Source: Kordia zhangzhouensis (GTDB taxonomy: Bacteria > Bacteroidota > Bacteroidia > Flavobacteriales > Flavobacteriaceae). Taken from it: DNA of 62,608 bases. Below are positions 1 through 8,700 of this stretch, in pieces. The stretch lies in the NCBI RefSeq assembly GCF_001005305.1, contig NZ_LBMH01000014.1, positions 1-62,608 of the forward strand, written 5' to 3'. The notes below the pieces were generated by a model. It was not told where the DNA came from and did no database searches. It saw only the letters and a program-made list of their open reading frames with translations. Position 1 is the first letter of the stretch. Each line of letters opens with the position of its first letter. The position numbers and the translations under genes were made by a program.

Positions 1-3000
1 GCCTACCACCAAACCAAAGGCAGCATGAAATAATGTCGCTGGACTCATTTGTAATTCTTGTGATACACGGTAAATCCTAGAAGAAAGACCCTCTGATAAT
101 CTTACTGTAGATTCTACGATGTTAACACCATCTCCATGAACATCTTGTAATCCAAAAGGTAACGTAGGGGATTCTATAGACTCAAAACGTGACTTAAAAT
201 AAGACTCGCTAGCACTCAAAGATTGTGTATGTAGTACATGACCTATAAAATTTCTGTAGAGACTTGGAGGCGGTAAAGTAGCTGCGTTTCCTGATAGGTA
301 TTGTCCAATCTCTTCGATAATGATTTCCAATCCTACATGATCCAACATTAGGTGATGTAAATTAAGCAGTAGGTAATAGTTTTGATTTTCTTCATCTTCT
401 ACCGTACGTAATTCTAATAAGGGAGCTTTTGATACATCAATCCGATGATGGTGGTTACTAATATAATCTTGTAATTGACCTGCTACAGCTTTGGTATCTT
501 CTAACTCTATCGGAGCTACTGAAAGTGACACCTCTCGCAATACGACCTGTACAGCATGTGGAAGTCCTGCACTTAAAACACAAGTACGTAATACATCGTG
601 ACGATTTATTACAAAGGATAAGGCTTCTAAAAAGGCTGCTCGTTTTGCTTGACTTGAGAAACAAAGAAGATTTGGCATGATGTATACATCGCCGCGCGCC
701 GATGCACTCATCAGATAATGAAAATAAATGCCCTCTTGTAGTGGTGATAAAGGATAGATATCTTCAATGTTTTCTGCGCCACCATCAACCAAATCCATGA
801 TTGTTTCTAAATGATCCTGTTCAAAATCGAGCAATGGAACCATCTCTGGAGTAATGTAGTTACAGCCATCTACAATACCATTCGCTGGGACAACATACGC
901 TGGCTCTTGCTCTTGTAGCCTTAAGGCAAGCTTACCTATTGTGGGATACTCAAATATATCCTTCACCGAAAGTTGTAAATCATAGTGCTGCAATGCCGAA
1001 ATCAGCTGAATCACTAGTAAGGAATGACCTCCTAGTTCAAAGAAGTTCTCTTCAATGCCCATCTTATCAATCCCCAATAATGCTTGCCATATCTCAGCCA
1101 ATTGCTTCTCCATAGCAGTTTGGGGAGCAATGTAAGTTGTACTCGTATATAGTTGGATATCTGGTGCGGGTAAAGCTTTTCTATCTATTTTGCCGTTGGT
1201 CGTTAGCGGTATTTCTTCTAGTAAAACCCATATCTTGGGAATCATATAGCCTGGTAAGCGAGAACCTAAAAATAGTTCTAGGGAAGCTTTGGAAAACTCT
1301 CCCTCAAACACCACATATCCAACCAAATAGCTTGTTTCCTGACAATCATGCTTGACTACTACACAGCTGTTCAATATTGATTCGTGTTCTAACAGTGCAT
1401 GCTCTATCTCTCCTAGTTCAATACGATAACCTCTAATTTTTACCTGAGTGTCTTTTCTTCCTAAAAGTTCTATGTTTCCATCAGGTAACCAACGTGCTAA
1501 ATCTCCCGTTTTGTATAAACGTTCACCTTCATCAAATGGATTGATGATAAATTTTTCTGTAGTTAAAACGCTTCGATTCAGATAGCCTCTGGCTACTTGT
1601 ATCCCTGATATACATAATTCACCAACAACTCCGATCGGTTGTAATGCCTGATTGGTACCTAAAACATAGAGTTTTGTGTTGGCTACTGGTTGACCTATTA
1701 ATATTTTATCAATGTCTTCCTCTAACGGAACATGCCAATAACTAACATCAATCGCTGCTTCTGTTGGCCCGTATAAATTGGATAAAGCTACCCCTGGTAG
1801 TTTTTCTTTAAATAAACGTACATCATCCAATTGTAAAGCTTCTCCACTGCATAGAACACGACGTAAGGTGCCACAATCATTTGGTGAAAGCGCTTGTAGA
1901 AAAACACGCAACATCGAGGGAACAAAGTGAAGCGTCGTGACTCCTGCTGACTCTATCAAATCTTTTAAATACTCCGCATCTTTGTGACCATCTGGCTTGC
2001 TAAATACCAACCTAGCACCACAAATATTGGCCCAAAAAAGCTCCCATACTGAAACATCAAAACTAAACGATGTTTTTTGTAGTATTACATCATCTCTTGT
2101 CAATCCATACTCAGATTGAGTCCATAACAAACGATTGACAACTCCGGCATGTTCATTCATAACTCCTTTGGGATGACCTGTACTCCCTGAGGTATAAATT
2201 ATATACGCTAATTGTCTGCTTGATAGTTCTACTGAGACTTTCCCTGTATTATATTTTGAGATGTCTGACCAATTAGTATCTAATAATACCGTCTTTAATG
2301 TTGCTCTGTTAGTAAATATAGAAGCATATCTTGAATTACTTAGAATCAATTCAATCTTACCATCTGATAGTATATAGTTAATACGATGCTCAGGATAATC
2401 TGGATCGATAGGCACATACGCACCTCCACTTTTTAAAATCCCTAATATTCCTATTAGCATAGACAAAGAACGATCAATACAAATTCCTACTAATGTTTCT
2501 GACTCAACTCCCTGTCCTACTAAATAACTAGCCAATTGATTGGAACGTTTATCTAATTCTTGGTAGGTAAGTGTTTCTTCTTCATAAACAACCGCAATCG
2601 CATCGGGGGTTTTTAATACCTGTCTTTCAAATAAGGCTACAATCGTTTGATCTTTTGGATATTCGACTTGCGTAGCATTGAACTTATGTAGTAATATGTC
2701 TTGTTCGAATGCAGAGATCATGTTTAAAGATTGGATAGACTGACTTACATCTTTGGTAATGACTTCCAATAAGGAGCTGTAATGATCTAATATTCGAAGA
2801 ATCGTTTCTTTTTTGAATAATGAAGTACTGTATTCAATGTGTAAAGAGAGTTCTGTTTTGTTTTCTTCTACATGTAAACTGAGATCAAATTGTGAAGTTG
2901 TAGTATCACTTTTCAAGAAAGAAACTTCCAATTCATCAGTGATAAAATCTGAAATTTCTAAAGAGTCTTCTAGTGAAAACATGACTTGAAATAATGGATT

Positions 3001-5703
3001 CATGTTCATCTCACGTGTAGTCACTATGTTGTTGACTACTAGCTCAAAAGGAGTTAATTGATGTTCGTAACTTCCTAATGCCGTATTTTTTACACGTAAT
3101 AGTAATTCTTTAAACGTAGGATTTCCGCTTAGATCTGTTCGCAAAGCCAACGTATTTACAAAAAATCCTATCATGCCTTCTAAATCTGATTGTGTACGAT
3201 TGGCAATAGGTGTTCCTATACAAATATCGTCTTGTCCACTATATTTCATCAATAAAACCTTGAACGCTGATAATAAAAACATGAATACCGTACTGCCTTC
3301 TTCTTTACATATTTGATAAATACGAGCACTTAACTGACTATCTAATTTGAAATTTTTAATCGTTGCACCTGTGGTATTTTGAATGAATGGTCTTGCATTA
3401 TCTAACGGTAGTTTTAGCTGAGAAACACCTGATAAATTGGAGTGCCAGTATGTCAATTGTTCTTTGAGGAAATCACTCGTTAGTGCATTTCGTTGCCAAA
3501 TAGCATAGTCTGCATATTGAAAAGATAATGGTGATAGTGTTGGGATTGACCTGTTTATTAAAGCGCTATAAATTCTTTTAAATTCTTCAGCAAAAATTTG
3601 AATTGACCAACCATCACTAGCGATATGATGAAAAACACACGCTAATACATGTGCTCCATTTTCTGCTTCAAAGAAACAGGCTCTAAACATGTAATCTTCT
3701 GAGAGATTGAATGACTTTATTGTATAAGAGTTGATAAGTTCTTGCGCTGATTGTTCAAGGTTTTTTTGTCCTTTTTCCAGCGTCCAGTTTTCTGATGATT
3801 GTACTGTTTGGTATCCTATTCCATTTTCTGATTTGATAACGGTTCTTAGTATTTCATGTCGCTCTACTATCGCTCTTAGAGAAGCTTCTAATATTTCAAA
3901 ATTAACAGCTCCTTTTAATTGTAATCCGCCAGAAATATGATAGTCTTGTGTTCCTTGCAATTGGTCCAAAAACCAAAGTCGTTCTTGACTGAATGACAAT
4001 GGAATGTTCCCTATTTTTTCTTGTACTGAAATTGCGGGTAAAGTATCTTTTTTAACAGCTAAACGTACTTGACTGGATAACGATTTAATGGTTGGATACA
4101 TAAAAATAGTGGTGATAGAGATATCAATACCCAATTGTTTTTGAATCATTGATATCATTCGCGTCGCCAATAGTGAATGCCCTCCTAATTCAAAAAAGTT
4201 ATCTTCCAATTCTATTGTTGAAATATGCAATAATTCTTGCCAAATAGTTCGTAGTTTTTCTTGTGTTGGGGTCACAGTTATAGATGGAAGCGTTACTTCT
4301 TTCTTTGCTAATTCGTCATAATTGATACAGCCATATGGGTCTTTAGGCAACTCTGAAACAAACTCAATGTGAGAAGGCAAATTGTCTAAATTTACTTTTC
4401 TTTTTAACCAAGTTCTAAACTCGCTACCTAAAATTTCACCTTCGGATTCTAGCTCTACAAATGCAATCAAGCAGTGCAATGATTTTTTATATACTACTGC
4501 TGCGTCTATCACATTGTTGTGTAGTTTTAAAATATCTTCCGTTATATCGGGCGTAACAAGCTTGTCGTCGATATATATTTCTCTGGCGCTTTTTTGTTGC
4601 AGTACGATTTCCCCATTTGATGTAAATTTTGCTTTATAAGCCAACGCTTTTAGTTGCTTAGAATGATTCCCAACATGTACTTCTTTCAGAGAATTTTGTA
4701 CTCCTACAGGAGTTGAGAAGTAGTTACTTTCAACCCAAAGTGTTCCTGAAACTTCTAACGGAACAGCGCGGAATTTAGCATCTAATATTTGTAAGTTTAA
4801 TTTTCCCAGAGGTTTGGTGTAATTTACAAATGTGTCTTCTTTTGTATCAAATGCCGTTTCTGTTTGAATTATTGATAGATGAATTCCTTGTATGTGAAGT
4901 GTGACAATTATTTTCTCTAATTTTTTAAATACTTGTTTTAATTTTTTGATGCATTTCCCCGAAATTTTTTCATCTGATGTGATAATAAGTTCAGTAACTT
5001 CAAAGGTGCAATTTGCAGCTAATTTTTGAAGCAATTTGTGGTTTGAAGCTACTTGCTTTGAAATTTTTAAAGTTCCGACTCCATTCTTATGATTTGTGTT
5101 ATCATCAGTAAAATAGAGTGTTACTCCTGATGCAATGGCAGGTAATATATATTCTAATACATCTGTTTTTTCAAGGTCTTTACTTGCCTGTAATTTTGTT
5201 TTTAGATGTAAACCAAAAGACGATTGTACTTCTTGTAGGTGCTTTTCAATGTCTACTGCTTCTATTTGATATCCTTCACTTCCTGTTTTGTTTACTAGAA
5301 TAATTCCTCCTACTTGGCTTGAACTTGGCGTATTCTCATTGAACGTAACTGCAGACAACTTTTGAAAGGCTTTCAGCGCAAATGTTTCTTGAGTATCAGT
5401 TGATAGATATATTTTTTCATCTTGAAAAGCAGTTTGAATACACGTCTCAATGAGTTGTTCTTTGGATGAAGTCATGATAGCGTATCCCCCAGATTTTATA
5501 ATTGCTAACAGATTTACAACTTGAGCTATTGGGTTTCGATATGCAAGCACAACTTTTTTTCCTGCAAGATTTCCTATTTCGCAACATTTTTTCTCAATAG
5601 AATTCCATAGTGTTGAGTAATTTATTTCAGTTTCATTATATATTAATGCAGGAGTTTTAGCCTCTCTTTTTTGTAGAAATGAAAAGATAGTTTGATTGTT
5701 CAT
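1..5703 (-). CDS. Non-ribosomal peptide synthetase, 3' part outside window (degenerate A-PCP-C-A(Ser)-PCP-C...)
   Basis: The frame is open from ATG at 5703 to the left edge (1901 codons seen, no stop). Domains: residues 1-440 look like an adenylation (A) domain that has lost its motifs; PCP1 has FFELGGHSLL with Ser510; a condensation (C) domain has intact HHIASDG at 692-698; a full A domain has YTSGSTGHPKG (1170-1180), NLYGPTE and TNGKIDRKAL; PCP2 has FFELGGHSLL with Ser1561; a further C domain opens with YPLSPLQEG and has HHLMLDH (1783-1789). Read against GrsA, the second A domain has specificity residues D1216, V1217, W1220, H1259, L1284, S1286, L1310, I1318, D1319 and K1505. This is DVWHLSLIDK, the known L-serine code. 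The gene starts 33 bases after the upstream PKS stop, so the two are probably co-transcribed. The product is inferred to be a serine-containing lipopeptide. Confidence 0.93.
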   Translation of the reverse strand, partial: MNNQTIFSFLQKREAKTPALIYNETEINYSTLWNSIEKKCCEIGNLAGKKVVLAYRNPIAQVVNLLAIIKSGGYAIMTSSKEQLIETCIQTAFQDEKIYLSTDTQETFALKAFQKLSAVTFNENTPSSSQVGGIILVNKTGSEGYQIEAVDIEKHLQEVQSSFGLHLKTKLQASKDLEKTDVLEYILPAIASGVTLYFTDDNTNHKNGVGTLKISKQVASNHKLLQKLAANCTFEVTELIITSDEKISGKCIKKLKQVFKKLEKIIVTLHIQGIHLSIIQTETAFDTKEDTFVNYTKPLGKLNLQILDAKFRAVPLEVSGTLWVESNYFSTPVGVQNSLKEVHVGNHSKQLKALAYKAKFTSNGEIVLQQKSAREIYIDDKLVTPDITEDILKLHNNVIDAAVVYKKSLHCLIAFVELESEGEILGSEFRTWLKRKVNLDNLPSHIEFVSELPKDPYGCINYDELAKKEVTLPSITVTPTQEKLRTIWQELLHISTIELEDNFFELGGHSLLATRMISMIQKQLGIDISITTIFMYPTIKSLSSQVRLAVKKDTLPAISVQEKIGNIPLSFSQERLWFLDQLQGTQDYHISGGLQLKGAVNFEILEASLRAIVERHEILRTVIKSENGIGYQTVQSSENWTLEKGQKNLEQSAQELINSYTIKSFNLSEDYMFRACFFEAENGAHVLACVFHHIASDGWSIQIFAEEFKRIYSALINRSIPTLSPLSFQYADYAIWQRNALTSDFLKEQLTYWHSNLSGVSQLKLPLDNARPFIQNTTGATIKNFKLDSQLSARIYQICKEEGSTVFMFLLSAFKVLLMKYSGQDDICIGTPIANRTQSDLEGMIGFFVNTLALRTDLSGNPTFKELLLRVKNTALGSYEHQLTPFELVVNNIVTTREMNMNPLFQVMFSLEDSLEISDFITDELEVSFLKSDTTTSQFDLSLHVEENKTELSLHIEYSTSLFKKETILRILDHYSSLLEVITKDVSQSIQSLNMISAFEQDILLHKFNATQVEYPKDQTIVALFERQVLKTPDAIAVVYEEETLTYQELDKRSNQLASYLVGQGVESETLVGICIDRSLSMLIGILGILKSGGAYVPIDPDYPEHRINYILSDGKIELILSNSRYASIFTNRATLKTVLLDTNWSDISKYNTGKVSVELSSRQLAYIIYTSGSTGHPKGVMNEHAGVVNRLLWTQSEYGLTRDDVILQKTSFSFDVSVWELFWANICGARLVFSKPDGHKDAEYLKDLIESAGVTTLHFVPSMLRVFLQALSPNDCGTLRRVLCSGEALQLDDVRLFKEKLPGVALSNLYGPTEAAIDVSYWHVPLEEDIDKILIGQPVANTKLYVLGTNQALQPIGVVGELCISGIQVARGYLNRSVLTTEKFIINPFDEGERLYKTGDLARWLPDGNIELLGRKDTQVKIRGYRIELGEIEHALLEHESILNSCVVVKHDCQETSYLVGYVVFEGEFSKASLELFLGSRLPGYMIPKIWVLLEEIPLTTNGKIDRKALPAPDIQLYTSTTYIAPQTAMEKQLAEIWQALLGIDKMGIEENFFELGGHSLLVIQLISALQHYDLQLSVKDIFEYPTIGKLALRLQEQEPAYVVPANGIVDGCNYITPEMVPLLDFEQDHLETIMDLVDGGAENIEDIYPLSPLQEGIYFHYLMSASARGDVYIMPNLLCFSSQAKRAAFLEALSFVINRHDVLRTCVLSAGLPHAVQVVLREVSLSVAPIELEDTKAVAGQLQDYISNHHHRIDVSKAPLLELRTVEDEENQNYYLLLNLHHLMLDHVGLEIIIEEIGQYLSGNAATLPPPSLYRNFIGHVLHTQSLSASESYFKSRFESIESPTLPFGLQDVHGDGVNIVESTVRLSEGLSSRIYRVSQELQMSPATLFHAAFGLVVG

Positions 5704-5736
5704 CTAAGTCAATATTGGTTGGTAAATAAATGCTGT

Positions 5737-8700
5737 TTACAAGTTATTCCAGGAAGAAAATACGTTTGTGTCTTTTTTATTTTCTATCGAAAGTTGAGAA
5801 ATCGTTTTTGTTGCGCTACTTATTGCATCATCTAACATATGTAGAAAACAGTTTGCCCAATTTGCTATGACTTCTTTGTCAAAAAGTGCGGTATTATAGT
5901 AGAAGTCCATCATTAAATTATTGTCCATTTCAATAATACTAATGCTCAGTTCATATTTTACATATGATACAGGAGGAAAGTAAAATGTTGCTTCAAGACC
6001 TTCAAAATTGAGTTGTTTTTTAACACTATTCATGTCTATTTCTGCTGTAATTTGTGGAGGCATTACATCACTACAATTTTCTAGAATTTCATTAAATGAA
6101 CAGTTTTGGTGTTTTATGGCTTCAGTAGTTACTGTCTTTATTTTTTCAAAATAGCCTGTAACGGTCTGTTGTTCATCTATATCTATATAAATTGGAAGCA
6201 TTTTTACGCATTGCCCAACTATATTTTTTTTACCCATTGCCAATTGCCCTGACGAGGGTATTCCAACGACAAATGTTGTTTGTGAAGAAAGTCGTTGTAA
6301 TAGTAATGTATAGGTTGCAAAAAGCACGTTAAACACGGTGAGTTTATTTGTTTTTGAAAAATGTAATAACCTTTCTTTTAGCGAATTATCAATTTTTTGA
6401 CTAAATAGATTTCCTCTTTTTGAATTAGGCGTTACAATATGACCTGTAGCTAAGCTTACTTTGGGATATTTTTTTTGAAATTGCTTTTTCCAAAATTCTG
6501 AGGATTCTTGTTGATGTTCTCGTGTATTCACTTCTGTGTACCATTGGTTGAATTCGCTCAATCCTGTAGGTTTTAATAAACCAACCTCAGCTCCTTTGAT
6601 TTCCGTTGCATAAATCGAACTTAACTCATTCCAAATGATTTCAATAGAATAACCATCACCCACTAAATGATGTGTTGTCAATAGTATTTTGTGATGTGTT
6701 TTTGAAATTTCAAGAATTACCATTCTTATAAATGGACCATTTGCTAAGTTAAATGCTTCTACTCCTTGTTTTCCTAAAAACTCAATATAATCCTCTGTTG
6801 AAATAGCTTCGGTTGTGACATGGTTGTTTTGTAAGTATGTAATCTTTGGAGTTACTTTTGATGCAATATGATATCCGTTTTCGTCAATTTTTGTAGATCG
6901 CAAAACCTCGTGGCGATTTACCACTTTTATGAACGCATTTTGGAATGCTTCTACATGTAGATTTCCTTTTAATTCAATAATTTGATTTTCGTTAAATGAA
7001 CTCGACGCATGTTGATTTACAGATACTAGCGCATATAATTTTTCCTGATCTTCTGAAAAAGCAATGGATGTTGTCGTTGTGTTTTCTTTAGGAGATGTAT
7101 CAATCCAATCTGACTGCAGAACTGCTTGGGTAGATTTGACAACTGCCTGATATATAAACTCAATATCTTCATCTGAATGTGCTGTGGAAAGAAAACAATT
7201 TCTTCCTTCCCAAACATATATTTTATTGGCTAATAAATGTTGATAAAACAAGTCCCAACCTCCTTTTAGGAAAAATCTAAAAAGAGAGCCAAATGCTACT
7301 ACTTTTACAGATGCGCCTACCTCATCAAAATAAGAATTCAATCTTTTTACCAAAGTCATTGTCTTTTTATTAAGATTGCTCTGTAAGGTATTTCCTTGAT
7401 CTTTTAAATAAGTTAATAAAGCTAGAGAAGCACTCATCGTTAAAGGATGTTGATTGAATGTTCCTGCTACAAAGGTTGTGGGTTTGTTAGGATAAGAGTT
7501 GTCTCCAAATTGCCAGCTTCCTCCATCAATAGCATCCATAAATTCTGCGTTTCCTGCGACAACTCCAATGGGCATTCCTCCTCCGACAATTTTTCCATAA
7601 ATACATATATCAGGATCAATTTCAAACCATTTTTTTGCTCCGCCTACATGAATTCTAAATCCCGATATGACTTCATCAAAAATGAGCGCAGTACCGTTTG
7701 ATTTTGTTATTTTTTGTAATTCTTGTAAAAATTCTTTTGGTTGAATATCGGGTCTTCTACTTTGTACAGGTTCCACCAATACAGCTGCCAACGTGGAAAT
7801 ATGTTCTTCTATATAATCTAATGATTCTTGCCTACCATATTCTAATACTACAGTATTCTCAATAAAATTCTCTGTAATTCCTGATGCTAATGGAATTGGA
7901 TTTCCCAGATCTAAAGGATTATTTATTGCTAAGATTCCATCAAAAGTTCCATGATATGATTCTTTAAAAATCACATATTTTTTTCTCCTTGTAGTCGCTC
8001 GGGCTAGTCTTAAAGCCACCATAACTGCTTCTGAACCAGAGTTATAAAAAGCAACTCGCTCATTACCTGTTAGTTCTGAAATTAAAGCAGCTACTTTTCC
8101 TGCTGTAGCATTCATAGGACCTACAGCATATCCTTTGTACAATGCTTCTTGTAATGCTTTTTCAATAAAATCTGGATTGTATCCTAGTAAATTCACTCCA
8201 AAGCCCATCGTTAAATCTACATACTCGTTATTATCTAAATCTATAATTTTTGAGCCTTTCGCTTTGTCTGCTATAATTTGGTAAGTTATTTCTTTGGTTT
8301 CAGGCTTAAATCCTGCTACATTCCTATTATTTGCAAGTACTTTACGGTATTTTTGAGTATGTTGTTTTGTATCATTTGTTTGCGTTACAATTTCATGTAT
8401 TAGTTTTTCCAGATGATTTGCTTGAGTGGTTGTAAATACTTTAGAAACATCTTTTTCAATTTCTTTATACGGCACAAAGTAATCTATAGCATTCCGTTTA
8501 TACTGAACCTGTTTTTTTACCTGTTGAGATGTCATGCTTTTTGCCATTCCATTTTTAACAATGAACTCTGCTAGTTTTTTTAAATTACTAACCTCATTGT
8601 AAAATTGTCCCAATTCTAGATTAATATTGTATTGTTTTTTTATGGTCTGTATAAATTGAAAAATAATAATCGAATCTATTCCAAGATCAAATAAATCTTT

